64,000 bases of DNA from Gemmatimonadota bacterium (GTDB taxonomy: Bacteria; JAAXHH01), in assembly GCA_009841265.1 (NCBI GenBank), contig VXMB01000007.1, positions 124,001-188,000 of the forward strand, given 5' to 3'. Both the position numbers and the translations under genes were made by a program. Positions 55,808 through 64,000 of this stretch are shown here, in pieces. How positions within the stretch are numbered: position 1 is the first letter of the stretch; each line of letters starts with the position of its first letter. Under the pieces are notes generated by a model that saw only the letters and a list, made by a program, of their open reading frames with translations, made no database searches and was not told where the DNA came from.

Positions 55808-57142
55808 TCAGGACGACACTTTCTGAATCCTTATGTCGCCATCGCTTGTCTTGAGCCTGATGAGATGTCCGCCGCCATTGATATCGCCAGTGGCCCTTAC
55901 GGTTTTACCGTTACGACCGCCATCGTCCTGCTCGTCCAGGTTGAAATCCGAATCGATACGATATTCCTTGTCACGTCCGAACCAGGATCTCCCGATCTGG
56001 ATCTCCGCTTCGAGCGAGGCTTGCAGATCCTCGGGAATGCGGATGGTCAACTCCCCACCGGACGATTGCAGCAGCCAGTCTTCTTCCAGCGCGCTTACCG
56101 TCGCCGTTAAACCGGCTTCGATGTCGCCGCCCGAGGTCTTCGCCGTCACGCCCCCGCCCGTCGCATTAACGATCGAGATATCGCCGCCCGAGGTGCCCGC
56201 CTTCAATCTTCCTTCGGCGCTGTCGATGGTGACGTCGCCACCCGAGGTATGCACGTCCACCTCGCCATCGGCGCGCTCGATCGAGATATCGCCGCCGGAA
56301 GTCTTCGCTTTCACTTCTCCCGTGGTATGGCCTATCCTGATGTCTCCGCCCGAGGTAGTCGCATCGGTGTTTCCCCCGGCTTGATCTATTTCGATATCGC
56401 CACCGGAAGTTCTCACCGTCACTTCACCGTCCGTACGGCCGATCTTGATGTCGCCGCCCGAGGTCTTGGCCGATACTTCACCGGCCGCGTCGCCGATCGT
56501 GACGTCACCGCCCGAGGTGGTCGCATCCACCGCGCCCCGTGCGTCACGAATCTCGATATCCCCGCCTGAGGTGGACACCTTCGTCTCCCTTGCACCTCCC
56601 TTTACGGTCACATCTCCACCTGACGTGTGAACCCGGATCACGGCGTCCGTAACGTTGCCAACGTTGATATCGCCGCCCGAGGTGCGGGCAAGCACGTCAC
56701 CCCGCAGGTCTCCGACATCGATGTCGCCGCCCGAGGTCTTGAGGTCCAGGCTGTACGTTTCCGGCACCTTGACCTGTACATCCACCGATATTCCTTCGTT
56801 CCCGTATTTCCGATCGCGCTCTATCCGGATGTTGACGTCGTTCTCCCGTTGGGAAATATCCACCGACACTTCATCGAAGGCGTCGCGGGCGCTGGCTTCG
56901 CTGATACCCGTCCGACGTTTTTCCACCTCGACGTCCACTTCGTCGTTGGACCAGCTTTCGACACGGATCGATCCGAAGTCGGTCTCTACGGTCAACGTGC
57001 CGGCCCCATCCACCGCGTATTTCTGGTAGGTTCTTTCCACGTGACCCATACCGTCGCGCATAAACGTGACCTCCTGTGCGCTGCATGCGTATGCCGAGGC
57101 AACGAGCAGACCGACACCAACCAGGTTTAGTAATAGACGCAT
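55808..57142 (-). CDS. DUF4097-like repeat protein, TSGGD type
   Basis: A 444-residue exported protein with a signal peptide (LLLNLVGVGLLVASAYACSA). It consists of about 100 residues of beta structure and then 12 tandem repeats of 18 residues (one of 19), each starting TSGGD and continuing with pattern IxIGxxxGEVxAK. This is the DUF4097/DUF4098-like beta-helix solenoid. Functions of the family are unknown; surface adhesion or matrix binding are proposed. The gene starts with adjacent ATGs; 57142 gives the better ribosome-site spacing. Two further members follow upstream in the same orientation. Confidence 0.85.
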   Translation of the reverse strand: MRLLLNLVGVGLLVASAYACSAQEVTFMRDGMGHVERTYQKYAVDGAGTLTVETDFGSIRVESWSNDEVDVEVEKRRTGISEASARDAFDEVSVDISQRENDVNIRIERDRKYGNEGISVDVQVKVPETYSLDLKTSGGDIDVGDLRGDVLARTSGGDINVGNVTDAVIRVHTSGGDVTVKGGARETKVSTSGGDIEIRDARGAVDATTSGGDVTIGDAAGEVSAKTSGGDIKIGRTDGEVTVRTSGGDIEIDQAGGNTDATTSGGDIRIGHTTGEVKAKTSGGDISIERADGEVDVHTSGGDVTIDSAEGRLKAGTSGGDISIVNATGGGVTAKTSGGDIEAGLTATVSALEEDWLLQSSGGELTIRIPEDLQASLEAEIQIGRSWFGRDKEYRIDSDFNLDEQDDGGRNGKTVRATGDINGGGHLIRLKTSDGDIRIQKVSS

Positions 57143-57192
57143 CATTCCTCCCAATTGTCAAAACAAACGGTATTGCCATCGCCAGCGGCTTG

Positions 57193-57966
57193 TTACGTAG
57201 AACCGACCCTGACTTTGCCTCCCAGGGTCTTGGCCGACACTTTGCCCGTAGCGGATTCCACGGTGATGTTTCCGCCCATGGTGTAGGCAGTCAGGTCACC
57301 TTCGGTGCGTCCGACGCGGATGCTTCCACCCATCGTCTGGGCAGACACGTCACCCTTCGCGTCACCTATTTCTATACTTCCGCCCAGGGTCTTCGCGGAC
57401 ACGCCCCCTTCGGTCGGGCCGATACGGATGCTTCCACCCAGGGTCCGGGCGTTCACGTCCCCTTGCGTGGCGCCTATCCGGATGCTTCCGCCTGCCGTCT
57501 TGGCCATGATCTCGCCGTCCAGGTCCGCGATTATGATACTGCCTCCTGCCGTCTCGATGTCCAGATCGTAGGTATAGGGCACCTGGACCGTCATCTCGAT
57601 GGACATGCCGTTGCGTCCCAGCCATCGCGAATGGTCGACGCGGATGTGCACGTCGTTGCCCCGCTGTTCCGTGGTTACCTCCACATCTTCGAAGGCGCGG
57701 CGGGCCTCGTCTTCGGAGCCTGCCTTCCGTTGCTTTTCTACGAGGATCTCCACCTTGTCGGTGGTCGCGGTCTCGATCCGAACGGATCCGAAGTCGGCAT
57801 CGATATTCAGCTCGCCGCCGGGATCGACCGTGTACGTCGCCGTGGTGCTCTCCACGAATCCCCGTTCAGTTCGCGTCATCTCGGTGTCCTGTGTGTTCTG
57901 CGCGACGGAGTTCAGATTGACAGCTATGCCTACGCAGGCGACCGCCAGTTTCCAAAACGTATTCAT
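57193..57966 (-). CDS. DUF4097-like repeat protein, T-x-GGS type
   Basis: A 257-residue exported protein with a signal peptide (FWKLAVACVGIAVNLNSVAQ). After an N-terminal beta domain with GELNIDADFGSVRIETATTD, residues about 140-257 hold seven 18-residue repeats that begin TAGGS, TLGGS or TMGGS. It is a paralog of its neighbours on both sides, with a different repeat flavour. The protein ends right after the last repeat (TLGGKVRVGST). It is 50 bp upstream of the TSGGD gene on the minus strand, so cotranscription is likely. Confidence 0.85.
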   Translation of the reverse strand: MNTFWKLAVACVGIAVNLNSVAQNTQDTEMTRTERGFVESTTATYTVDPGGELNIDADFGSVRIETATTDKVEILVEKQRKAGSEDEARRAFEDVEVTTEQRGNDVHIRVDHSRWLGRNGMSIEMTVQVPYTYDLDIETAGGSIIIADLDGEIMAKTAGGSIRIGATQGDVNARTLGGSIRIGPTEGGVSAKTLGGSIEIGDAKGDVSAQTMGGSIRVGRTEGDLTAYTMGGNITVESATGKVSAKTLGGKVRVGST

Positions 57967-58093
57967 GGGACCCGATTCCTGGTGTGGTGTGGTTAATGTT
58001 CATCGAGCTGTCGGTTCTGCGATTAAGACTCCGGCGATGATTAAATAGTTGCGTCGCCGCTAGAGGTTTCCTTCGACCGTGCCGGGCACGGCG

Positions 58094-59068
58094 TTACCGT
58101 GTATGGTAATTACTTTCGATTTTGCCGCTGAGGGTCGAGGTTTCCAATTTTCCCCCCACATGGCCAGTTTTAATATTCCCCGAGGTCGAAGAGACCGTCG
58201 CGTCACCATTCACAGGTCCAATCCTGATGTTACCACTTAAGGTCTCAGCGTTCAGATCTCCTTTAACGGTATCAGTTTCAATTCTGCCTGAGGTGGAAGA
58301 GAGCGTCGCGTCACGATTCACGGGTCCGATCTTGATATGCCCACTTAAGGATTCGGCGTTCAGATCTCCCTCTACGATATCTGTTTCGATTCTGCCAGAG
58401 GTTGAAGAGAGTGTCGCGTTACCATTCACCGGTCCAATTTCGATGCTCCCACTCAGTGTTTTGGTATGTACCCTGCCTACTACGCGACTGGCTCTGATAT
58501 GCCCGCTGGTCGTTTCTATGCTCAAATTACCTTCGGTTGGACCGGTCGAAACGATCCCGGAAAGCGTTTCGGCCGTCACGTCTCCTTTGATGTTTCCAGT
58601 CTCGATACTGTCACTAATCGTACTGAGGTCCAGATTGAATTCCACGGGAACCGTTACTTCGATTTCCACGCGGGTTTTTTCCTGCCAAAACCAATTCTCT
58701 GCGTTGTCGTCGATTCGGTCGACATCGATTCGTACATCGTTATCCGTCTGTTCAATTCCGACTTCGACATTACTGAATGCTTTTCGAATCTGGCCCGCAT
58801 CGGTTGCCCGATATCGCTTTCTCACCAGGACATCTACTTCATTTAGGATTGAGCTTTTAATGTGAATTGCCCCCAATTCGGCATCGACCGTCAGTGTACC
58901 CCCGGGGTTGACCTCGTAATTCTGCCGAAAGGTCTCGGTATAGTCCTGCCCATCACGCTCAATACCGTTCATCTGCCCGTCGCGCTCGAATCCGAACTCC
59001 CGGGTGCTGCACGCGCTTGAAATCCAAACGCACGCACATAATACCGCGACAACTCCAGTCCGGCTCAT
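58094..59068 (-). CDS. DUF4097-like repeat lipoprotein, TLSG/STSG type
   Basis: A 324-residue protein whose signal sequence ends ISSAC, so it is probably a lipoprotein. Residues about 155-320 are 18-residue repeats in which TLSG and STSG units alternate, giving a 36-residue (108-bp) super-repeat. It is first of the three paralogs in transcriptional order. The start is ATG at 59068 with GGAGGAGG immediately upstream; the longer open frame starts at an unsupported TTG. The repeats of the three genes are homologous but no longer interchangeable in motif. Confidence 0.85.
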   Translation of the reverse strand: MSRTGVVAVLCACVWISSACSTREFGFERDGQMNGIERDGQDYTETFRQNYEVNPGGTLTVDAELGAIHIKSSILNEVDVLVRKRYRATDAGQIRKAFSNVEVGIEQTDNDVRIDVDRIDDNAENWFWQEKTRVEIEVTVPVEFNLDLSTISDSIETGNIKGDVTAETLSGIVSTGPTEGNLSIETTSGHIRASRVVGRVHTKTLSGSIEIGPVNGNATLSSTSGRIETDIVEGDLNAESLSGHIKIGPVNRDATLSSTSGRIETDTVKGDLNAETLSGNIRIGPVNGDATVSSTSGNIKTGHVGGKLETSTLSGKIESNYHTR

Positions 59069-59208
59069 AACCTCCTCCAATCGAGATGTTTAGAATCGAA
59101 ATGGTTTGCTGCGATTCTTGAACATTAGACTGATGCGACGGGAATAATGTTTCAGGAACCCAAGTAATGGTTAACTAAGGAGAGTCTTGCTGAAGGTATA
59201 AAGAAATC

Positions 59209-60003
59209 CTACTCCACCCAGTGAGACACGAGGGGCTTCAGCTCACCGGGCAGGCCGTCGAAGACGTCTTTGGGGAGGGTGGGGACCAGGTTTTCCGTTA
59301 TGCCGGTTTCGTCCACCAGGAGCCGGCGGTCTTCCGAACCGGGCCGCAGCACGTTCAGGTTCAACCACCAGGGCGCGTAGCGGACGACGACGGCCACGCG
59401 GGGATCCCTGGAGGAGTTGGCGGCCGTCGAATGCCAGAGCCGGCTGTCCATGACGAGGACGCTTCCCGCCTCGCCGGTCACGTTCAGCTCGTTCGGATGG
59501 GGTTGATCGGGCGGTACCCCGTTATTGCCGGTGGGATTGTTGTCCTTGCGGTGGCTGCCCGGGACGATGAGCGTGCCTCCGTTTTCGCCGGTGAAGGAGG
59601 AGAGCATCCAGATGGTGGTGAGGTGCATGACCGCGTCGGGGTACGGAGCGGGCACATGTCCCGCGTTCCGCTGGTTGAAGGGCCAGTCCGCGTGCCAGCC
59701 TCCGCGGTCGTTACCGGGTTCGTTGATGGTGGCCGTGGTGAAGGAGATGCGAAAATGGCGTCCGAGCAGCGCGCCGGCCAGGTCGAGGAGCCGCCGGTCC
59801 GCGAGCCAGGGTGCGAGCGACTGGTCGTACTTCAGAAAACCGCTCACGTGGCCGATGTTCGCGGGCGCATCGGGATTCCGGTGGCGGTTGGTGGAAGCAA
59901 TGACCTGGTGGCGTACCTCGTCCAGCCTGTCCCCCGGGATGATGCCGTCCAGGACGCACCAGCCGTCGAGCCGCATGGCCTGTATCAGTCGCTCCAATGA
60001 CAT
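59209..60003 (-). CDS. phytanoyl-CoA dioxygenase family protein
   Basis: A 264-residue Fe(II)/2-oxoglutarate oxygenase. The metal ligands are the His and Asp of GWHADWPFN and the distal His in SRLWHSTAANSS; the 2-oxoglutarate Arg is probably in DPRVAVVVRYAPWW. Such enzymes hydroxylate small metabolites; the substrate is unknown. It follows the epimerase by 12 bp on the minus strand, so the two may be one operon, perhaps in a sugar- or lipid-modifying pathway. Confidence 0.85.
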   Translation of the reverse strand: MSLERLIQAMRLDGWCVLDGIIPGDRLDEVRHQVIASTNRHRNPDAPANIGHVSGFLKYDQSLAPWLADRRLLDLAGALLGRHFRISFTTATINEPGNDRGGWHADWPFNQRNAGHVPAPYPDAVMHLTTIWMLSSFTGENGGTLIVPGSHRKDNNPTGNNGVPPDQPHPNELNVTGEAGSVLVMDSRLWHSTAANSSRDPRVAVVVRYAPWWLNLNVLRPGSEDRRLLVDETGITENLVPTLPKDVFDGLPGELKPLVSHWVE

Positions 60004-60015
60004 GCCGTTTCGTCC

Positions 60016-60987
60016 CTACAGGTCGTCCGTGCTCAGCGTGCCGGCCTCGTGATGGCGGCGGAATACGTCCCAGGTCTCCCGGATCCCCTCGTCCAGCGGC
60101 GTGTAGGGGATCTCGCCCACGTCCTCCTGGATGGCGCGGTCATCGAGGTCGGGCGCGATGGGCAGGTTAAGATCCAGGTGGGAAATGAGTCCCTCCGAAC
60201 CCGGAACGACGCGCTCGATGGACGCGATGACTTCGTCGATGGTCACGACGTCGCCGCGAATGCTGTAGGCCCCGGCGCCACTGGAGGCGGCCTCGGCGCA
60301 TCGGATGAACGTACGGGCGGTGTCGTTCACGTACTGCATGTTGTTTCGCCCGCCGTACCCTATCTCGTACGGCCGGTTCAACAGGGCGGCCTTGACCGCC
60401 TTCGTGGGGTCGGAGGTCAGTCCGAAGTCCCGGCCCGGCCCGTACACGGTCCATGGCCGCAGGCCGATGCTGGAAATGCCGTGGTCGAGGTAATACACCC
60501 GCGCGTTTGCCTCGTTGCACTGCTTGAAGACGCCGTAGTGGGTCACGGGCCGCAGTACCGCGTCGTTGCCCACCGGACCCGCATCGTAGTCGTCCTCCAT
60601 GCCGTAGACGGCCGCGGAACTCGCGTAAACGACGCGCTTCACGATATCGTCGTGAGTTTTCGCTGCCTCGAAGACGTTCAGGGTGCCGATCACGTTGACC
60701 GTGGCGCCCTTGATGGGGTCGGCCCGGCACACGGGCACCTGCAGCCCGGCCAGGTGGATGATGCGGGACGCGCCCGTTTCTCCGACCACCCGGGTGAAGT
60801 GGGGCCCGTCGGCGATGTCGCCCTCGATGTACCGGACCCGGGCGATCTGATCCCAGTCCATGATCAACGCCATGCGGGCGGTGTGTTCAACCAGATCGTA
60901 GATGGCAACATCGTGTCCGTCGTCGACCAGGTTCTTCACGATCCACGAACCGATGCAACCATATCCGCCGGTGAGCAGATACTGCAT
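60016..60987 (-). CDS. NAD-dependent epimerase/dehydratase (extended SDR)
   Basis: A 323-residue extended short-chain dehydrogenase. The nucleotide motif is LLTGGYGCIGSWIVKNLV, then the acidic VAIYDLVEH, the Ser of YASSAAVYG, and the catalytic Tyr/Lys of HYGVFKQCNE (Tyr-X3-Lys). The YVNDTARTFIRC region is typical of UDP-glucose 4-epimerase-like proteins. It acts on a nucleotide sugar or related substrate. ATG at 60987 is preferred; the open frame extends about 150 codons further without homology. It is divergent from the large membrane protein across a repeat-bearing 314-bp gap. Confidence 0.88.
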   Translation of the reverse strand: MQYLLTGGYGCIGSWIVKNLVDDGHDVAIYDLVEHTARMALIMDWDQIARVRYIEGDIADGPHFTRVVGETGASRIIHLAGLQVPVCRADPIKGATVNVIGTLNVFEAAKTHDDIVKRVVYASSAAVYGMEDDYDAGPVGNDAVLRPVTHYGVFKQCNEANARVYYLDHGISSIGLRPWTVYGPGRDFGLTSDPTKAVKAALLNRPYEIGYGGRNNMQYVNDTARTFIRCAEAASSGAGAYSIRGDVVTIDEVIASIERVVPGSEGLISHLDLNLPIAPDLDDRAIQEDVGEIPYTPLDEGIRETWDVFRRHHEAGTLSTDDL

Positions 60988-61186
60988 GAAAACGGTCCTT
61001 TTCAGTGGGAAAACAACGGCCGAAAAACAACGGCCAAAAACCTCGTTCATGGTAGGGCGCGCAGGGGCCGGTGTCAAGGGAAACAACCGCGTTCCCGCAG
61101 CCTGTTCGCCGCCCGTCCGCTGCCCGTCTGCAGCCGTTTTAGTCCTTGATCGGACCCCGCCTCGCAGATACATTGTGCGCATCCCG

Positions 61187-61263
61187 GAACGACCGGAGAA
61201 CGACCGGCGATCGGCCGATGAACGGCCGGTGAACGGTCGGAGAACGACCGGCGATCGGTCGGT
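61187..61263. repeat. seven in-phase 11-bp repeats in a divergent intergenic region
   Basis: Starting at 61187, seven 11-bp units follow without gaps: GAACGACCGGA, GAACGACCGGC, GATCGGCCGAT, GAACGGCCGGT, GAACGGTCGGA, GAACGACCGGC and GATCGGTCGGT. They lie 40-115 bp upstream of the plus-strand membrane protein. A further pair of AACAACGGCC words is at about 61012-61035. The rest of the 60988-61301 gap holds no gene. Confidence 0.9.
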
Positions 61264-61301
61264 AAATCCAGTACATTCCACTCCCTCGAGCGACCCGTCC
61301 C

Positions 61302-63299
61302 ATGAGCGTACGCGAGCGGTCTTCCGCGCCGTCCGGAAAGCCGGATTCCCATCCTCCCGGAGCGGGTGCTCCCGCCCGGCATGGGGGCCTGACCTCTGGG
61401 ATGACGCTCCGGGCCGTGGGTCTCGGACTGGCACTCTCCGCGTTCATGGCGTGGTGGGTCGTGCACTCCGCCTTCGAAGCCCACTCCTCCTACCTTTCCA
61501 TAACTCACCTGCCCATGGCGGCGCTCTTTCCCTTCATGCTGGTCGTATTCGTCATAAACGGCCTGTTGAAGCGCTTCGCGCCCACGCGGATCTTCACCGC
61601 GCCCGAATTGATTATCATTTTCTTCATCGTGTTCACGGCATCGGCCATTCCGGGGTGGGCCTTTACCACCTACTGGGTCGCCGTACCTTCGATCCCCCAC
61701 TACTACGCCAATGCCGAGAACAGATACGTCGAGTTGTTCTTCGAGTACCTGCCGACCTGGCTGATTATACCCGACGAGCGGCGCGCCGTGCACTGGTTCT
61801 ACGAGGGTCTGCCCTCTTCGGGCGTCATCCCCTGGAGGGACTGGATCATCCCCATGAGCTGGTGGGGCACCTTCTTCCTGGCGCTCTTCTTCGCCAGCGC
61901 ATCGCTCATGGTGATCCTGCGCAAACAGTGGATCGAACGGGAGCGGCTGACCTTCCCGCTGGCCCGCGTTCCCCTGCTGCTCATCGAAGAGGACGGGAGC
62001 GATTCCGTGCTGCCCCGGATCGCCCGGTCGAAGGTATTCTGGTACGGTTTCTCCATCCCCCTCTTCGTCATTCTGTGGAATATCGTCTCCTACTGGGACG
62101 TCGTGCCGCCCATCAGACTGGGCGGGGACTACCGCATTCCGATCACCCTGGCCGAGTCCTTCCCGCCGATTCAGTTCAAGATAAACTTCGCTTTCATCGC
62201 AATAGGGTTCTTCACGGACCTGAATATCCTGTTCAGTATCTGGGTGTTCTTCCTGCTGGCCACGATACAGATCGGCGTCATGAGCCGGTTCGGCATTCCG
62301 AAGACAGCCGAAATCGTGACGGCCCAGCACCTGGGCGGATTCTTCATGTACACGCTGTTCGGACTATGGATGGCGCGGCGCCACCTCTACGACGTGGTGC
62401 GGAAGGCCATCGGCCGGGGACGCGACATCGATGATTCGGGGGAATTCTTCTCGTACCGGACCGCCATGGCTGGCGTGGTGTTCGGCATCGTCTACATGTT
62501 CTTCTTCCTGATCAGCATGGGCATGTCCTTCGCCGCCGCGGCAACGCTGCTGGCCACCTGCATGCTGCTCTTTATCGGGGTCACCCGCGTGGTGGCGGAA
62601 GCGGGGCTGATCTACCTGGACCTGCCGTACAATGCCCATGAATTCACGGTTTTTTCCTTCGGATCGGCGAACCTGCACCGGGCGGACCTCACCATTCTGA
62701 CCCTGTCGCAGACGTTCTCGCGGAACTGGCGCACGCTGGGCATGTGCGCCATGGCCCACGTCAACAAGGTCGGCGACGAGGTCGGCGGCGCCCGGCGTGG
62801 CATATTTCCCGTCATCGTCTCGGCCCTTCTTATGGCCGCGGTCATATCGGTCATATACACCGTCTTCCTCGGTTACGATACGACCGGGGCGGACGGGTTC
62901 AAGGACGCCTTCGGCAACGCGAAGCGAGGTTACGAGACACTCGCGTCGTGGATCAACAACCAGACGCAGTTGACCGGCGGCGAGTATGCCGGCCTCGGGA
63001 TCGGCGCCTTGATCGCCTGGGTGCTGATCCTGGCCCACCACAATTTCCACTGGTGGCCGCTGCATCCCATCGGCTGGGCGGTCGCCAAGACCTGGGCTAT
63101 CGGAATGATCGCCACGTCGATATTCATCGTGTGGCTCATCAAAGCTATTATCCTGAAACTGGGCGGCACGAGACTCTACCGCCAGGCACAGCCCTTCTTC
63201 ATCGGCATGCTGGTGGGTTACGTGCTGGGCGTAGCGCTTTCCTACGGCGTCGATGTGATCTGGTTTCCCGCCTCGGGGCATATCGTGGAGACGTGGTAA
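61302..63299 (+). CDS. large polytopic membrane protein, DUF6785/OPT-like
   Basis: A 665-residue inner-membrane protein with about 14 predicted helices. After an N-terminal Pro/Gly-rich tail of about 35 residues the first helix is VGLGLALSAFMAWWVVHSA. Segments such as FFIVFTASAIPGWAFTTYW, ASLMVILRKQWIERERLTFPLARVP and MSFAAAATLLATCMLLFIGVTRVVAEAG are like proteins annotated DUF6785/DUF6784, distantly related to oligopeptide transporters. The transported compound is not known. ATG at 61302 lacks a strong ribosome site; 61401 is an alternative. Confidence 0.8.
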   Translation: MSVRERSSAPSGKPDSHPPGAGAPARHGGLTSGMTLRAVGLGLALSAFMAWWVVHSAFEAHSSYLSITHLPMAALFPFMLVVFVINGLLKRFAPTRIFTAPELIIIFFIVFTASAIPGWAFTTYWVAVPSIPHYYANAENRYVELFFEYLPTWLIIPDERRAVHWFYEGLPSSGVIPWRDWIIPMSWWGTFFLALFFASASLMVILRKQWIERERLTFPLARVPLLLIEEDGSDSVLPRIARSKVFWYGFSIPLFVILWNIVSYWDVVPPIRLGGDYRIPITLAESFPPIQFKINFAFIAIGFFTDLNILFSIWVFFLLATIQIGVMSRFGIPKTAEIVTAQHLGGFFMYTLFGLWMARRHLYDVVRKAIGRGRDIDDSGEFFSYRTAMAGVVFGIVYMFFFLISMGMSFAAAATLLATCMLLFIGVTRVVAEAGLIYLDLPYNAHEFTVFSFGSANLHRADLTILTLSQTFSRNWRTLGMCAMAHVNKVGDEVGGARRGIFPVIVSALLMAAVISVIYTVFLGYDTTGADGFKDAFGNAKRGYETLASWINNQTQLTGGEYAGLGIGALIAWVLILAHHNFHWWPLHPIGWAVAKTWAIGMIATSIFIVWLIKAIILKLGGTRLYRQAQPFFIGMLVGYVLGVALSYGVDVIWFPASGHIVETW

Positions 63300-63392
63300 C
63301 CGTCGGCACACGACAAGTCACAGAAGACTGGCGGGATCGCGTTCGTCCGAGACGTCGATCGCGTAAGTGGCAAAACCGAAAGGAGAATTAAA

Positions 63393-63830
63393 ATGAGTGT
63401 GGAACAGGTCATGCCCGACGAGGCGGCCAGGCTGGTCGAATCCGAGGGATACGCATACATCGACGTCCGGTCGGTTCCCGAATTCGACCAGGGCCATCCC
63501 GCGCCGGCCGTGAACATCCCCTTGCTGCACGCGGACGAGCAGACCGGGCAGATGACGCCCAACCCCGATTTCGTCCGGGTGATGAAGGCGAACTTTGAGG
63601 AGGATTCGAAGCTGGTACTGGGTTGCCGGACGGGCCAGCGCTCCAATCACGCCGCCGAATTGCTGAAGTCGATGGGATACCAGACGGTCGTCAACATGCG
63701 CTGCGGGTTCAGCGGCGAGATGACGCCCTTCGGCCAGGTGGTCAATCCGGGTTGGGAAGAGGTAGGCCTGCCGGTGAGCCATGACAGCGGTGAGGGCGTG
63801 AGTTACGCGTCGCTGGCGGCAAAAGGGTGA
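63393..63830 (+). CDS. rhodanese-like protein
   Basis: A 145-residue single-domain sulfurtransferase: ARLVESEGYAYIDVRSVPEF and the active-site loop LGCRTGQRSNHAAELL (Cys78), with CGFSGEMTPFG near the C-terminus. No signal peptide, so probably cytoplasmic. AAAGGAG lies 7 bp upstream of the ATG. It differs from the exported rhodanese at 42068 in lacking a membrane segment. Confidence 0.88.
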   Translation: MSVEQVMPDEAARLVESEGYAYIDVRSVPEFDQGHPAPAVNIPLLHADEQTGQMTPNPDFVRVMKANFEEDSKLVLGCRTGQRSNHAAELLKSMGYQTVVNMRCGFSGEMTPFGQVVNPGWEEVGLPVSHDSGEGVSYASLAAKG

Positions 63831-63890
63831 GTCACGCATCGCTTGCGGCTAAGTCGGAAGTGGACTGACGGGGTTGTCCGCGGGTTCCGT

Positions 63891-64000
63891 CTATCCCCGC
63901 AACACCTCTTCGTAGTAGGCTTCGTAATGCGGGACCACGGCCTCTTCCGCGAAGTGGTCCAACACCCGCTGCCGGGCCTGCCGGCCGACCGCCTCTCGAA
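63891..64000 (-). CDS. glycosyltransferase, C-terminal end (continues beyond window)
   Basis: Only the last 36 codons are inside the window. They read RQRVLDHFAEEAVVPHYEAY and then YEEVLRG before the stop TAG at 63893-63891. The IVxQYExxYxxVL-like ending is the usual C-terminus of GT4-family glycosyltransferases such as BshA (N-acetylglucosaminyl malate synthase in bacillithiol synthesis), but the piece is too short to distinguish these. Confidence 0.55.
   Translation of the reverse strand, partial: REAVGRQARQRVLDHFAEEAVVPHYEAYYEEVLRG

Noticed and set aside
61187..61263. CRISPR or integron-like array
   Set aside because: Units of 11 bp have no spacers and no cas or integrase gene is near.

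Overview
The window is high-GC bacterial DNA with densely packed genes, mostly in short operons whose genes overlap by 4 bp (ATGA, TTGA). The organism looks like an aerobic Gram-negative bacterium: it has an alternative complex III plus caa3-type cytochrome oxidase operon, outer-membrane beta-barrel proteins, lipoproteins and a heptosyltransferase-like glycosyltransferase. This respiratory arrangement, together with DUF4097-type and DUF5916-type proteins, a phytanoyl-CoA dioxygenase-like protein, a sulfatase and a DUF6785-like membrane protein, is most reminiscent of the FCB superphylum (Gemmatimonadota, Latescibacterota or Rhodothermia relatives). That placement is inference, not something the sequence proves. 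No rRNA, tRNA, CRISPR array, transposase or integrase was found.

1-8.3 kb: the 5' part of proS (minus strand), then a plus-strand run of an S9 peptidase, a YjbQ-family protein, argS, a sulfatase and an unknown protein. 8.3-10.2 kb: a lower-GC island with a beta-class DNA methyltransferase overlapped by a probable restriction endonuclease. 10.2-17 kb (minus): a MerC-like protein, a three-gene ABC-2 exporter, a small exported His/Cys-rich protein, a family 9 glycosyltransferase and an ornithine cyclodeaminase-family enzyme. 17.2-21.6 kb: a 36-residue basic protein, glutamine synthetase, an ACT-domain regulator overlapping a PLP decarboxylase, and a DUF1624-like acyltransferase.

21.6-24.6 kb is an AT-richer accessory segment with two small coiled-coil proteins, a lipoprotein joining an 18-triplet collagen-like stalk to a trypsin-like protease, and another lipoprotein. 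24.6-37.2 kb is one large minus-strand respiratory operon in the order actA-B-C-D-E-F, a small membrane protein, sco, and cytochrome oxidase subunits II, I, III and IV. It would carry electrons from quinol through complex III and a cytochrome c domain fused to subunit II, to an A2-type oxygen-reducing subunit I.

37.6-44.2 kb has a ferredoxin-thioredoxin reductase-like protein, a D-2-hydroxyacid dehydrogenase, and four SAM methyltransferases forming two paralogous pairs, one with a 46-residue Gly/Pro/Asp-rich insertion. They are interleaved with a rhodanese and a P-loop kinase. 44.5-50.9 kb has a GYD protein and a tungsten aldehyde oxidoreductase operon: a polyferredoxin, two complete catalytic subunits and an FAD subunit, similar in outline to AorABC but with the catalytic subunit doubled.

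50.9-64 kb has two outer-membrane proteins, a threonine dehydratase-like enzyme, three tandem DUF4097-like solenoid proteins each with its own 18-residue repeat, a phytanoyl-CoA dioxygenase-like protein, an NAD-dependent epimerase, a large polytopic membrane protein, a rhodanese, and the C-terminal end of a glycosyltransferase at the right edge. Several intergenic gaps hold short perfect or near-perfect tandem duplications.
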